From Saccharibacter sp. EH611 (GTDB taxonomy: Bacteria > Pseudomonadota > Alphaproteobacteria > Acetobacterales > Acetobacteraceae), in the NCBI RefSeq assembly GCF_009834765.1, contig NZ_WVHP01000018.1:28465-92464 (forward strand): a stretch of DNA of 64,000 bases, written 5' to 3'. Made by a program: the position numbers and the translations under genes. This document shows, piece after piece, positions 37,043 through 47,053 of this stretch. The notes beneath the pieces were generated by a model. That model made no database searches. It was not told where the DNA came from and worked only from the letters and a program-made list of their open reading frames with translations. The number at the start of each line of letters is the position of its first letter. Positions within the stretch are counted from its first letter, which is position 1.

Positions 37043-37801
37043 CTAATCGTCTTGATGCAGAAGACAATCGTCAAATCGCTTAATGGGAAGAACACGCTGC
37101 TTCCCTGTCAGTCCATCCCATAGAAACAGTTTACTAACCTCTGGATCTGTTTCTTCAAGGCCGAGGCATTCTTTTAACACAGAAAGCGCCATAAACCCTG
37201 CAATGATGGTCGTTGCTGGGCCTATAACACCCAGTTGTGAACATCCAGCAGAGCTATCCGCTTCTAAATGCGGGTAAAGACAACGGTAACAGGGCCCACC
37301 GTTATGAGGACGAAAGACCACATACTGCCCTACAAGCCCTTGGACAGCCCCGGAAATAAGCGTCCGCTTCCCTTTTACACAAGCATCAGACACAGCTAGA
37401 CGCGCCGCGCTATTATCCGTCGCATCACATACATAGTCATAATCTCGCACGAGGTGCTCTAAAAACGAGGGAGTTGCTTTGCAGGGCCAAGAAGACAGAG
37501 AAACGGTTGGATTAAGCTGTGTGAGCCGCTCAATAGCGACATCAACTTTTCTACGACCAACATCAGCTGTTACGTATAGGGCCTGTCGCTGTAAGTTGCT
37601 TAATTCAATAATGTCAGGGTCTATGACCCCGACATGGCCTATTCCAGAAGACACAAGCTGCTGAAGCAATGGGGCCCCTAAACCACCGGCTCCAACGACA
37701 AGAACTTTTGCTTGCCGCAATGTATCTTGGCCGCTGGCTCCTATATCCGGCACTAAAATATGCCGCGAGTATCGCTCCAGCTCTTCTTCAGAAAACTGCA
37801 T
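37043..37801 (-). CDS. HesA/MoeB/ThiF-family adenylyltransferase
   Basis: The 252-residue E1-like enzyme has FSEEELERYSRHILVPDIGASGQ, the ATP-binding VLVVGAGGLGAPLLQQL, DATDNSAARLAVSDAC and GGPCYRCLYP. A Cys in AGCSQLGVIGP is at the place of the persulfide-forming residue. The second zinc CxxC near the C-terminus is degenerate (DDCLLH), so zinc binding may be altered. It could adenylate ThiS, MoaD or another sulfur carrier; none is in the window. Confidence 0.85.
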   Translation of the reverse strand: MQFSEEELERYSRHILVPDIGASGQDTLRQAKVLVVGAGGLGAPLLQQLVSSGIGHVGVIDPDIIELSNLQRQALYVTADVGRRKVDVAIERLTQLNPTVSLSSWPCKATPSFLEHLVRDYDYVCDATDNSAARLAVSDACVKGKRTLISGAVQGLVGQYVVFRPHNGGPCYRCLYPHLEADSSAGCSQLGVIGPATTIIAGFMALSVLKECLGLEETDPEVSKLFLWDGLTGKQRVLPIKRFDDCLLHQDD

Positions 37802-37815
37802 AAGCAGTACCGCCT

Positions 37816-38040
37816 TTATGCAGGAGGCAAGTCTTCTTCTAACACAGTTAGATTAACAGCGTAGGAGACTTCCCCTTCATCTTCATCACGGCACACCGTG
37901 CCGATAACTTCCCCTGCAACAGCAATTTCTACGGTTAAACCCTTACGAGCAGGTGGCTCAACAGTCAGTTGAGGGGAACCCAGCAAGCGGCGTAGGCTTT
38001 GTTGAAGACGAGGAATTTCGGCGGCAGAAATATCAGCCAT
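37816..38040 (-). CDS. DUF3126 family protein
   Basis: This is a small 74-residue alphaproteobacterial protein: EIPRLQQSLRRLLGSPQLTVEPPARKG..VEIAVAGEVIGTVCRDEDEGEVSYAVNLTVLEEDL. This layout matches the DUF3126 family. Its role is unknown. It is first in a reverse-strand set with the ThiF-like and DsrE genes, with a 14-base gap to the next. Confidence 0.82.
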   Translation of the reverse strand: MADISAAEIPRLQQSLRRLLGSPQLTVEPPARKGLTVEIAVAGEVIGTVCRDEDEGEVSYAVNLTVLEEDLPPA

Positions 38041-38225
38041 AGCGTAAACGCTCCTTAAACATGATCATCGTAAAATGGACGCCCCCTGATAGCCCATCCC
38101 CTACAAGACTGAAAGTCTCTCCACAGAAAGAGGTCATTATGATATAGGTTCTGCCGCATTTACACGCCGTTGTAACGTATCACTCAAATGTATACTGCTA
38201 TAATTACCTTCCCTTGGGAGATAGA

Positions 38226-38834
38226 ATGAACACCCGAATCCTGAAGCATAGCCTTGTGCTTGCCCTTCCAGCGTTCCTTAACGGTTGTGGCTACTGGGAC
38301 GCACGTGAAGCTCACCGAGCACAATATGAGATGGCCGGCATGTCTAGCTTTGACCTTCAGTCCTGCGCAGGTGCTCCCTCTTCTACGAGTAAGCTGAATG
38401 ATACAACACAGGTCTGGCAGTATAATATCAGCCGTTCTTTCCCAGCTATGCAGGATAATGGCTTCTTCCCCGTTGGGTCTGCTATCAAAATCTACCAATC
38501 TTTCTTTGGGGGGGCTGGGTCTTCTTGTAAAATGTTTGTTCGCATGGATCATGACCGTGTGTCAGAAGTCCATTATGCAGGAGACGATGACGGGTATATT
38601 GGCGTGGATGGTGTTTGTTCTATGATCACACGCGGTTGTGCGCGGCAACGAGAATCTACTATGCACCGTGCGCCTGGCATCTTCCCATTCGGCCCAATAT
38701 CAGCGTTCCACTCAGCGCCAACACCGCCTCAATCGACCACAGCGACATATTCTGATCAATCGAGTAAATATGTTCCTAATTTTGACGGCGATCCAACTAA
38801 ACCACTGATACGCCCTGCGTCCCCAACGAAATAA
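38226..38834 (+). CDS. Putative outer-membrane lipoprotein
   Basis: The predicted lipoprotein has about 202 residues: the signal peptide ends in the lipobox LNGC near residue 21. The mature part has SSFDLQSCAGAPSS, TQVWQYNISRSFP and CKMFVRMDHDRVSEVHYAGDDDG, then a Pro/Ser-rich tail. GGGAGATAGA sits before the ATG at 38226, which decides the start over an earlier in-frame ATG. I do not recognise a family. Confidence 0.7.
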   Translation: MNTRILKHSLVLALPAFLNGCGYWDAREAHRAQYEMAGMSSFDLQSCAGAPSSTSKLNDTTQVWQYNISRSFPAMQDNGFFPVGSAIKIYQSFFGGAGSSCKMFVRMDHDRVSEVHYAGDDDGYIGVDGVCSMITRGCARQRESTMHRAPGIFPFGPISAFHSAPTPPQSTTATYSDQSSKYVPNFDGDPTKPLIRPASPTK

Positions 38835-38866
38835 GGATACCCCCCCTTGAAGGGGGAATGTACTAC

Positions 38867-39565
38867 CTAGCGAGAAAGCAGATTCTTCATACTGCGCACT
38901 GCGGGCCCAATCCCGGAGAACACTGCTTCACTGATAAGGAAATGACCAATATTAAGCTCTGCCAAATGCGGCAGACGCGTAATCGGGCCAACGTTGTCAT
39001 AAGTAAGGCCATGCCCAGCATGGAGCTCAATGCCACATTGAGCCACACATTCAGCCGCTTTTTGTAAACGTGCAAGCTCTTCGCTTCCTCCCAGCGCATA
39101 GGCGCCTGTATGAAGCTCTACGACAGGCGCCCCTAAGCGCTGGGCTGCTTCAATCGCGGCTGGTTCTGGGTCAATAAAAAGCGATACGCGAATACCGGCA
39201 TCCAAAAGTCGTGCCACTTTCGCTTGAAGTTCCACCTCCTGAGCAACAACCGCAAGACCACCTTCAGTTGTTACTTCTTGTCGGCGTTCTGGTACCAAAC
39301 AACATGCATGAGGCTTCACACGACAGGCGATATCAACCATTTCATCTGTCGCAGCCATCTCAAAATTAAGTGGTGCAGGCAGCTTGCGCAAACGCTCAAT
39401 ATCAGCATCACGTATATGACGCCGATCTTCGCGTAAATGTGCTGTAATCCCATCAGCTCCATGGTCCAAAGCAATACGCGCTGCATCGACTGGATCAGGA
39501 TAAGCTTCTCCACGCGCATTACGTAGAGTCGCGACATGATCGACATTCAACCCGAGACGAATCAT
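38867..39565 (-). CDS. pdxJ: Pyridoxine 5'-phosphate synthase
   Basis: PdxJ condenses 1-deoxyxylulose 5-phosphate with the PdxA product to give pyridoxine phosphate. This 232-residue TIM barrel begins [27 protein letters not shown] and shows [16 protein letters not shown] and [17 protein letters not shown], plus [13 protein letters not shown]. It lies 9 bases after pdxA, and the products act in consecutive steps. Confidence 0.97.
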   Translation of the reverse strand: MIRLGLNVDHVATLRNARGEAYPDPVDAARIALDHGADGITAHLREDRRHIRDADIERLRKLPAPLNFEMAATDEMVDIACRVKPHACCLVPERRQEVTTEGGLAVVAQEVELQAKVARLLDAGIRVSLFIDPEPAAIEAAQRLGAPVVELHTGAYALGGSEELARLQKAAECVAQCGIELHAGHGLTYDNVGPITRLPHLAELNIGHFLISEAVFSGIGPAVRSMKNLLSR

Positions 39566-39574
39566 GCTTTCCTC

Positions 39575-40570
39575 CTATTTTCTCACTTCAAAGCGTTGGT
39601 GTGCCATCTCTGCCGCTAACAACAAAGCAGCAACCAAGCTTGAGGCATCAGCATGCCCCTGCTCTACCGAACACGCAATATCAAAAGCCGTTCCATGATC
39701 AGGAGATGTCCGAATAATAGGTAAACCCAATGTTACATTGACGCCACCTGCCATATCCAAGGTTTTGACCGGGATAAGCCCTTGATCATGATATAAACAA
39801 ATTGCCGCATCATAATGAGGCCGCGCCGCTGCGCTAAACATCGTATCAGGTGGCATTGGCCCTTTCACCGTCACACCAGCAGCACGAATCTGCTCAACAG
39901 CAGGGGCAATAATGGTTTTTTCTTCCGTTCCCATCATGCCATCTTCACCCGCATGAGGGTTTAACCCCGCTATAGCAAGACGGGGACACTCAAGACCAAA
40001 ATCACGCTTTAAGGCGTGAACAGTCAGAAGTGCGACCTCTACAATCCGATCTGTGCTTAACGTCTCAATAGCGCGGCGCAACGGCATATGAATGCTGCTC
40101 AATACAACCTTGAGCTGTGGGCAAGCCAGCATCATAACTTCTTTGCCCGTGACATCACATAAGGCAGCCAAAAACTCTGTATGCCCTGGGTGAGGAAAGC
40201 CTGCTTTCGCTAAAATATGCTTCGCAATCGGGTTCGTTACCACAGCACTCGCATGCCCTGCCAGCACGCTCCGCACCGCTTCCTCTATACTGGCAATCGT
40301 CGCACTTGCATTGCGTATGTCCGGCTGGCCGGGTGTCACTGGCACAGAACAGGGAATATGAAGAACCGGAACAGCTTCTCCAAAACAAGACAATGCCTCT
40401 TCTGGATAACTGATCCGCTTAACCGGAACGACCTTTTCGATAAGTGTAACATCACCGATCCAAAAGAACGGCGTCTCTTTATCCTTCAGCTCCCTCCACG
40501 CTTTGACAGTCAGCTCAGGGCCAATGCCGGCCGGATCCCCCATCGTCAATGCTAATGGTCGCAACATCAT
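39575..40570 (-). CDS. pdxA: 4-hydroxythreonine-4-phosphate dehydrogenase
   Basis: This 331-residue enzyme oxidises 4-hydroxythreonine phosphate in vitamin B6 synthesis. It has [45 protein letters not shown] (zinc-binding His) and [15 protein letters not shown]. The start has two ATG codons in a row (40570 and 40567). It lies 7 bases after the dipeptidase gene on the same strand. Confidence 0.96.
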   Translation of the reverse strand: MMLRPLALTMGDPAGIGPELTVKAWRELKDKETPFFWIGDVTLIEKVVPVKRISYPEEALSCFGEAVPVLHIPCSVPVTPGQPDIRNASATIASIEEAVRSVLAGHASAVVTNPIAKHILAKAGFPHPGHTEFLAALCDVTGKEVMMLACPQLKVVLSSIHMPLRRAIETLSTDRIVEVALLTVHALKRDFGLECPRLAIAGLNPHAGEDGMMGTEEKTIIAPAVEQIRAAGVTVKGPMPPDTMFSAAARPHYDAAICLYHDQGLIPVKTLDMAGGVNVTLGLPIIRTSPDHGTAFDIACSVEQGHADASSLVAALLLAAEMAHQRFEVRK

Positions 40571-40577
40571 GACCCCT

Positions 40578-41996
40578 TTAGACCGATAGTGTGGAGAGCT
40601 CTGCTAAAATACGTACCCAAGAGCGAATACCATGACGGAAAGAATCAAGGCCATATTGCTCATTAGGTGAATGAATTCGGTCATCAGCTTGAGCAAAACC
40701 GACCATAAGTGCATCCATCCCTAATGCCTGACGCACCTCCTCCGCCACCGGGATAGAACCACCACACCCAATCGTTACAGCCTCTGTCTTCCATTCCTCA
40801 CTCAATGCTTTGAGTGTCGCCGGGAGGAAAGCACTTTGTCGTGAAACGGCAAACCCCGAGGAGCCACCGTAAGACGTAAAACGCACCTGCACATCAGCAG
40901 GGACAGAACGCTTCATATAATCACGGAACTGTTCACGCACGTGGTCTGGGTTTTGCCCAGGAACCAAACGGAACGACACCTTAGCTTTTGCTGCTGCTGG
41001 AAGGACAGTCTTAAAGCCTTCTCCTTCATACCCTCCAGAAATACCATTGATTTCACAGCTTGGACGGCACCAGGTTTGCTCAACCGCGCTAAACCCTTTT
41101 TCTCCCGCAGCGATTGAAAGCCCTGTCCCCGCTAATAAGGCTGCGTCATCGGGAAAGAGACGCTTCCATTGCTCCCTTGTTGCGTCATCCGGTACGGTGA
41201 CACCATCATAGAACCCCGGCAATGTCACGCGGCCCTCATCATCACGCAGACCTGACAGCGCCTGACACAACAGTGCGATCGGATTAGCCGCCGCATTGCC
41301 GTACATCCCAGAATGCAGATCCTGCGATGCAGCCACGATTTCAACCTCTTCAGCAACCGTCCCACGTAGCGATGTTGTCACAGCAGGGGTAACGCGGTCT
41401 GGCATAGCCGTATCACACACTAAGGCAACATCAGCTTTTAATTCATCCGCATGTTCTTTGAGGAACGGTAAGAGATTTTCACCCCCTGACTCTTCTTCCC
41501 CTTCCAGCAAAACACTCACTTGAACAGGCAAAGCCCCATGAACGTCTTTCCAAGCACGGCAAGCTTCGAGGAATGTCATGACCTGGCCTTTATCGTCACT
41601 CGCTCCTCGCGCAACAATGACCGAACGCCCCGTTTCATCCTTTACAATACGAGGCTCAAAAGGAGGAGTCTTCCATAGTTCATCAGGATCAGTCGGTTGA
41701 ACGTCATAATGGCCATAAAAAAGAACATGAGGCACAGAACCCGCCGGTTCCTCGCTATGCCCTACAACCATCGGATTGCCCGGCTTAGCCCAGCTTACCT
41801 CACGAATATCTGCGCGCATATTCAAGCTTTTCAAATCATCACACAGCCACTGGGCAGCTTGACGACAGGATTCAGCATGCTGAGGTTGTGTCGAGATGCT
41901 TGGAATGCGCAAAAGCTCAAACAAACGTTCCTGCGCTTGTTCCATCCTCCCATCAACATGATCCAGAACAGAGGTCATATTTTTTTCAAAACTCAT
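40578..41996 (-). CDS. M20-family dipeptidase
   Basis: The 472-residue zinc peptidase shows [12 protein letters not shown] (first His and the catalytic Asp), GASDDKGQ (bridging Asp), [10 protein letters not shown] (general base Glu pair) and [14 protein letters not shown] (last His). This is the CNDP-like M20 set, which cleaves dipeptides. The C-terminal [18 protein letters not shown] supports the assignment. Substrate range is not predictable. Confidence 0.88.
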   Translation of the reverse strand: MSFEKNMTSVLDHVDGRMEQAQERLFELLRIPSISTQPQHAESCRQAAQWLCDDLKSLNMRADIREVSWAKPGNPMVVGHSEEPAGSVPHVLFYGHYDVQPTDPDELWKTPPFEPRIVKDETGRSVIVARGASDDKGQVMTFLEACRAWKDVHGALPVQVSVLLEGEEESGGENLLPFLKEHADELKADVALVCDTAMPDRVTPAVTTSLRGTVAEEVEIVAASQDLHSGMYGNAAANPIALLCQALSGLRDDEGRVTLPGFYDGVTVPDDATREQWKRLFPDDAALLAGTGLSIAAGEKGFSAVEQTWCRPSCEINGISGGYEGEGFKTVLPAAAKAKVSFRLVPGQNPDHVREQFRDYMKRSVPADVQVRFTSYGGSSGFAVSRQSAFLPATLKALSEEWKTEAVTIGCGGSIPVAEEVRQALGMDALMVGFAQADDRIHSPNEQYGLDSFRHGIRSWVRILAELSTLSV

Positions 41997-42020
41997 AATC
42001 TTATAGCTTTCTCATTATGT

Positions 42021-45000
42021 TCATTGACTAAGCTCAACACCAAGACGGGTCTGCAAAGGAGCGTCTGGTTCTCCATCCTCACTCTCCTCCGCATCATGGC
42101 TGCTAACGGGATGTTCCTCTCCTTCAGATATAGGCTCTGGTCGTAATCTTAAAGGAGCAGGAGAGAAACGTCGTGTCTCTGATCTCCTTACACAAGAAGA
42201 AACCATTTTTTCCTCTGTCCGTTCACCTAAGACACACGCCAACAAATCGTCAAAAGATTGTCGGAAATCGGCAAGTCTATTTTCAGACGATACCTTCTGA
42301 TACGCGTGGTTTTGCACTGAAAGCCACAAATCCTCGTTCTGATATACGTCAATAACAGCCTGCGCGAAACGCTGCGGGTCATTAAAGCCACCATTAAGCC
42401 CCTCTTGCCGGTCTTCCCACTGCAGAGCCTCTAGCTGCGAACTATTCATGACGGAAGGAATACCATAGGCAGCTCCTTCGACAATTTCGCTAGATTGTGT
42501 GGCCAGCACACGCGTAGGCGCCACCAACACACGACAATGCTCCATCAGCACATGATCTGGGACAGGTTGAGAGAGTCCTTCTAGAGCGACAAACCGTTCG
42601 TAAAATCTTACATCGACAGAAGGATGATGATAACCGCCAATCCATAACGGCACATCTTCAGAAAGATGTCGTTTTAAATAAGATGCGACATGCAGACAAA
42701 ACCAATCAAATCCATCATGTACGGCGTCACCTGAACGCATGATACAGAGTGGAAAGAGAAGCCCACTACGCTCATGGAACCCCCGTTGTTGAACATCTCG
42801 TCTCAACGGCATTCCAACAGGAGGAAGCAACCAAACATTCTCAAAACCAAGGCGTCGCATAAGCTGCTCTTCGGCTACATCTCCTGCGATGATGTATTGG
42901 CACATCCAAGCATCAGACAGCTCGCTAGCAGTCTCTCTCTTTAAACGTTCCTGATCGTCATTTGCGCCCACTAAACGCCGTAAGTGCGCTTCCATAGCAC
43001 GCAACCCACCGCCTTCTTGCGTTACAGTATCCAAAACAACGCTCTCTACCACGCTCGGATCCTGACGAAGGATGGGGGCTATCTTGGTTAGCGTTTGTGC
43101 TCCATTAAGCCATAGAAGTTGCACGGCTCCTCGACGTTGCGTCAAGAGCGGTGCAACAGCATCGTCGCCTAATAAACACTCAACCGTTGGCGGATAATCA
43201 AGAGCAACTGTTAGATGGTCTTCTTCTCCGTTTTCTAATCCCACAATGGTAACGAACCAATTATTTTGTAGGAATGCGTCTATTTGGTGAAAAATCCGCC
43301 GTGACGCTCCTCCTTCACATTTACGCGGAAGATGAGGAAAAACCATCACCACATGCGAAACCATCGCCCCCTCACGCCACATCCCTCCTTGAGGAAGTGG
43401 ATGATGCATCAATACAGAAGCAAAAGAACGACGTATGTTTTGTGCCTGCCGTTCTTTACTCTCTATTGACGGAATTTTCGCAGTTAAATCGCGCACAAGA
43501 ACATCTGGCAAGTATGTGCACCCCAGCCCTTGTGCACGTAATGATAAAGCTAATGGAACAAAGCCTGCCTCTAAACCACAAGCTTCAATAGAAGGTAACG
43601 CCTTTAAAAAAGCCGACCGTAAACCAAAAAAGAAGCCTGCCTGCGCCGCCTCCAGAGGGGCTTCATAGCTAAGGTCAGTCTCCGTTACAGCACGTCCTTC
43701 CCCTTTGAGAGTTATGCTTCCATCTCGCCACAAACGAGATCCTGCTTCACATAAACGCCCATCTGCTCGCATAACCGGGCCTGATCCGCCTTTAATATGC
43801 CGATAGAACATAGCCCGTTTAATGGCGTTTAAAGCTCCCGCAGTCGGCTGCATACCCGCCCGCATAACAACAACATACGGACTTTGTGCATGTTCAAGCC
43901 CCCGTTTAAACTGCTCCGCTTCAGATATCAGCGTATCAGGGTAAATTAATTGAACACCTTGAGTGAATTGAGATATTCGTCTTTTTTCTTCAGTATTCCC
44001 ATTGCTAACAAGAATGACATTATAAGAGACTTCATTTTGTTGATGTAAAGCCAACAACGACGCCGCAACAGAGACATAGTCTCCCTCTGAAAGGACAATA
44101 ACACTGAGCGAAGGATGTTCATCGTGGTCGAACGACAATGGAGATCGAAAGATAGACGGCAACGCCGTCCCCACATGACCAATGGCAAGCTTCTGATAAG
44201 TCGCTAACGCAGCATCCTCAGAGGTCTGCGTTACTTCTCCTTCCTGTTTTTTTACCCATAGTGCAAAAATATCATCAACTTTTTCTAACGCACATAAACG
44301 CTTAACGTCGCAAGAGTGCGCAAACCCCACAAGATCTACATGCTCATGCGGCTGCCTATGCTCATATACCCCTGAAGCAATGAAATGCGCATAACCGTTC
44401 CGAAACACACCCTTTTCAATTGCCTCTCGTACGTCTGGATAGCGCTCACGATAATAGTCTTCACTAAAGAAAGGATTAGGATCAAAACTCTCAATATTGT
44501 CACTGGCTAAATAATGATGAAGAGGGGTTTCAAATTGTCCTTCTTCAATCATTGTCTCCACATTAGGGTAACGCTCCAAATACCATTTGGGATCAAAATA
44601 CCACGATGTCCGAACTCTCCCCATCTTCGGGTGCTCAAGAGCGAGATATTGATCAAACCCTCCTTTCTCACAATCAAAATCTACACCATCTTTTAAGCAT
44701 TCACGAATAAATAGCTCTTGCTGGAAAAAACGATGCGGATTTTGTCGTTCTAAATCACCAACCTTTAAAAAATAATCGTATCCATTTACAAAACCTGTTT
44801 TATAAATAAATCTTAGACTAATATGTGAATTATTCCTTAAATATGTATCTATATCAAATAACCAATGAGCAGAACAACTTCGGCTGCCAATATCTACATA
44901 ATGCTGGAAACCAGTTTCAAAAATGCCTTTGTTTTGAATGCTTTTTAGAACATCGCCATTGTGGCGCAAATACCATTTTTCATCAAAAAATCTGTTAGGA

Positions 45001-45197
45001 GAGCGTCCATTTTTAACGCTCTCCTGTTGCCATAGGTTGTACAGCGTCTGATCATCAGCGGAACGCTCCTGATCAGACAGTACAGCCCGATAGCGTCGAC
45101 GATACCAAGCGGCATCGAACAACTTCCATCTAACCGGTGCGGAGGCTTGTTCCGCAATTTGAGCAGAGGAAAATTTGTTCATTACCGTCTCTGACAC
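42021..45197 (-). CDS. Large multidomain glycosyltransferase with WYL/YPDV repeats
   Basis: The 1058-residue protein has three parts. Residues about 25-290 hold roughly six divergent repeats of the form F-D-x-x-W-Y-L-x-x-Y-P-D-V, for example FDEKWYLRHNGDVL, WYFDPKWYLERYPNVE and FFSEDYYRERYPDVREAIEKG. A GT2-like domain follows (SLSVIVLSEGDYVSVAASLLAL). A GT-B-like C-terminal part then contains VVMVFPHLPRKCEGGASRRIF and LVAPTRVLATQSSEIVEGAAYGIPSV. The frame opens with GTG at 45197; an ATG at 45182 is another start. It likely builds a surface polysaccharide, with the repeat part perhaps as a recognition module. Confidence 0.75.
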   Translation of the reverse strand: MSETVMNKFSSAQIAEQASAPVRWKLFDAAWYRRRYRAVLSDQERSADDQTLYNLWQQESVKNGRSPNRFFDEKWYLRHNGDVLKSIQNKGIFETGFQHYVDIGSRSCSAHWLFDIDTYLRNNSHISLRFIYKTGFVNGYDYFLKVGDLERQNPHRFFQQELFIRECLKDGVDFDCEKGGFDQYLALEHPKMGRVRTSWYFDPKWYLERYPNVETMIEEGQFETPLHHYLASDNIESFDPNPFFSEDYYRERYPDVREAIEKGVFRNGYAHFIASGVYEHRQPHEHVDLVGFAHSCDVKRLCALEKVDDIFALWVKKQEGEVTQTSEDAALATYQKLAIGHVGTALPSIFRSPLSFDHDEHPSLSVIVLSEGDYVSVAASLLALHQQNEVSYNVILVSNGNTEEKRRISQFTQGVQLIYPDTLISEAEQFKRGLEHAQSPYVVVMRAGMQPTAGALNAIKRAMFYRHIKGGSGPVMRADGRLCEAGSRLWRDGSITLKGEGRAVTETDLSYEAPLEAAQAGFFFGLRSAFLKALPSIEACGLEAGFVPLALSLRAQGLGCTYLPDVLVRDLTAKIPSIESKERQAQNIRRSFASVLMHHPLPQGGMWREGAMVSHVVMVFPHLPRKCEGGASRRIFHQIDAFLQNNWFVTIVGLENGEEDHLTVALDYPPTVECLLGDDAVAPLLTQRRGAVQLLWLNGAQTLTKIAPILRQDPSVVESVVLDTVTQEGGGLRAMEAHLRRLVGANDDQERLKRETASELSDAWMCQYIIAGDVAEEQLMRRLGFENVWLLPPVGMPLRRDVQQRGFHERSGLLFPLCIMRSGDAVHDGFDWFCLHVASYLKRHLSEDVPLWIGGYHHPSVDVRFYERFVALEGLSQPVPDHVLMEHCRVLVAPTRVLATQSSEIVEGAAYGIPSVMNSSQLEALQWEDRQEGLNGGFNDPQRFAQAVIDVYQNEDLWLSVQNHAYQKVSSENRLADFRQSFDDLLACVLGERTEEKMVSSCVRRSETRRFSPAPLRLRPEPISEGEEHPVSSHDAEESEDGEPDAPLQTRLGVELSQ

Positions 45198-45209
45198 GTC
45201 TTTGTTACC

Positions 45210-45713
45210 TTATTTCTTCTCAGCCTTTCCCGCTTCGTCACTTTTCTCCCAAAATGTGCGGAAATCAATCGGCTGAGGGTTGTTTACGGAGAAACCACTT
45301 TCACGAATGAGATCAAGCAGGATATTCCGAGCTGTCGGGAAAAGATACCCTGCAGCCTCTTGTGCGATAAATTTCTCACGCTCTTCTGAAGGAGCTTTTC
45401 CCACAACACCAAACAAACCTGCGTAAACGACCGCAGCCTGATAAAGCGGCTGAAGATTTTCACCTTCTTTAGGCGCATGAGGATATCCAAAAGCACGCAC
45501 GATAAGACGCAGCTCATAAGCACCCTCAACATCAGAAGCTTCGCGCATGCTTTTATCAACAACAAGATGCAAGTGAGGCGGTGCCTTCAACGTGCGCAAC
45601 ACTTCCGGTGTATTCGGCACATCAATGGTTGCATGGCAAAGATATTGCGAGCCCAAATCGAGCTTCAATGCGGTTGCAGCCTTAGAATCTGAGCTTTGCG
45701 GATTTTTCGTCAT
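45210..45713 (-). CDS. secB: Protein-export chaperone SecB
   Basis: The protein has about 167 residues with the SecB layout: LDLGSQYLCHATIDVPNTPEVL, AYELRLIVRAFG, YQAAVVYAGLFGVVG and AAGYLFPTARNILLDLIRESGF...PIDFRTFWE. SecB keeps preproteins unfolded for SecA. I chose the ATG at 45713, since the longer frame has no matching N-terminus. It lies 12 bases upstream of the glycosyltransferase. Confidence 0.92.
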   Translation of the reverse strand: MTKNPQSSDSKAATALKLDLGSQYLCHATIDVPNTPEVLRTLKAPPHLHLVVDKSMREASDVEGAYELRLIVRAFGYPHAPKEGENLQPLYQAAVVYAGLFGVVGKAPSEEREKFIAQEAAGYLFPTARNILLDLIRESGFSVNNPQPIDFRTFWEKSDEAGKAEKK

Positions 45714-45998
45714 TTTGCAGTCATTATCCCAATGTAGAAAAGAGTGGCAGTTAAACCTTACATCTACACCTGCCACGTGTAATCACAAAAGAAAGAACGA
45801 GCAGCGTCAAGCCTTTTAAAGCATTTCATGCATAAGAATAGTAAATTTCATCACAATTCTCTTATTATTAACATAAATATGCTATTATAACCTATCCCAT
45901 GTCATGAGATTCCTTTGCAATGCTCTAACAAAGTCTTAATATACATCCCCCACTATGTGCTCTCATTGTTTCTCTTTAACAGGATTAGGAGTTAATCC

Positions 45999-46331
45999 AT
46001 GATAAGACTTCTCATCGGCGTTCTGTTTCTTACACCCTTTGTTCTACTAGCTGTGAGCAATCCTGCCCCCATGACGGTCTGGTTTGTTTCGTTTGATTGG
46101 CACGTCATTACCGGTGAGTTTATCCTCGCCGTTACAGTCCTTTCCCTGTTAATGGGATTTTTTCTTGGATGGATTGGAGAGCTCCGCCAACGCCACCGCG
46201 CGCGCCGCGCAGAGGGGAGCGTCCGCTCTCTTGAAAAAGAAGCTGTCGAACTGCATAAACGCATTACGCAACTTCAAACGGAACCATCCTCAACATCCTC
46301 TGAGACTTCTTCTCAGCCACCTCGGAACTGA
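45999..46331 (+). CDS. lapA: LapA-domain inner-membrane protein
   Basis: The 110-residue protein has two membrane helices (LIGVLFLTPFVLLAVSNPAPMTVWF and GEFILAVTVLSLLMGFFLGWI) followed by a basic, coiled-coil cytoplasmic tail, the LapA/DUF1049 layout. LapA proteins help regulate LPS assembly in enterobacteria. GATTAGGAGT lies just before the ATG. The 280 bases upstream are AT-rich and hold no gene that I can support, only promoter-like sequence. Confidence 0.85.
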   Translation: MIRLLIGVLFLTPFVLLAVSNPAPMTVWFVSFDWHVITGEFILAVTVLSLLMGFFLGWIGELRQRHRARRAEGSVRSLEKEAVELHKRITQLQTEPSSTSSETSSQPPRN

Positions 46332-46339
46332 CACTCATA

Positions 46340-47053
46340 ATGGCCCACCGTCGCACTCGCCTTATTGCTGCATTAGACACACCAAACCTCGCAACTGCTC
46401 AACAATGGGCTTCTTCTTTAGAAGGAGCCGTAGATGCCGTTAAGCTTGGGTTAGAATTCACTTACTCATGTGGTCTGAAGGCTGTGAGTGACATAAGCCA
46501 GCACCAAAAGCTATTTCTTGACCTGAAGCTTCATGATATTCCCAACACTGTTGCCTCAGGTCTTAAAGCATTAACTCCTATTAAGCCACTTCTGACCACT
46601 ATTCATGCAAGTGGCGGAACAGAAATGATCCAACGCTCTCGCGAAGTTTTAGAAGAATCTTTTCCTAACGACCTCGAGCGCCCCAAACTCCTTGCTGTAA
46701 CAGTGTTGACGAGTATGAACACCCAAACGCTTGCTGAAATTGGTGTCAACGCAACCCCCCTTCAGCAAGTTGTAAGGCTTGGTCGCCTTGCTATGCAGGC
46801 AGGCGCAGATGGACTTGTCTGCTCAGCACACGAAATTGTTGCATTACGCGATGCTCTTGGAGACACTCCCGAACTTGTTGTCCCAGGCATTCGGCCTGCT
46901 GGCAGTCAAGCAGATGACCAGAAGCGCATTATGACCCCTCGCCAAGCTGCCGAAGCTGGTGCTGATTGGATTGTTGTCGGGCGCCCTATTACCCGTGCTG
47001 AAGACCCCGCACGCGCAGCTCGAAACATTCAAGACGAACTTAACGCACGATGA
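46340..47053 (+). CDS. pyrF: Orotidine 5'-phosphate decarboxylase
   Basis: PyrF makes UMP from OMP. The 237-residue barrel has LIAALDTPNLATAQ, the catalytic LDLKLHDIPNTV (Asp-x-Lys-x-x-Asp), IHASGG and VVPGIRPAGSQADDQKRIMTP, then GADWIVVGRPIT. It lies 8 bases after lapA and overlaps trpF by 4 bases. Confidence 0.97.
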   Translation: MAHRRTRLIAALDTPNLATAQQWASSLEGAVDAVKLGLEFTYSCGLKAVSDISQHQKLFLDLKLHDIPNTVASGLKALTPIKPLLTTIHASGGTEMIQRSREVLEESFPNDLERPKLLAVTVLTSMNTQTLAEIGVNATPLQQVVRLGRLAMQAGADGLVCSAHEIVALRDALGDTPELVVPGIRPAGSQADDQKRIMTPRQAAEAGADWIVVGRPITRAEDPARAARNIQDELNAR

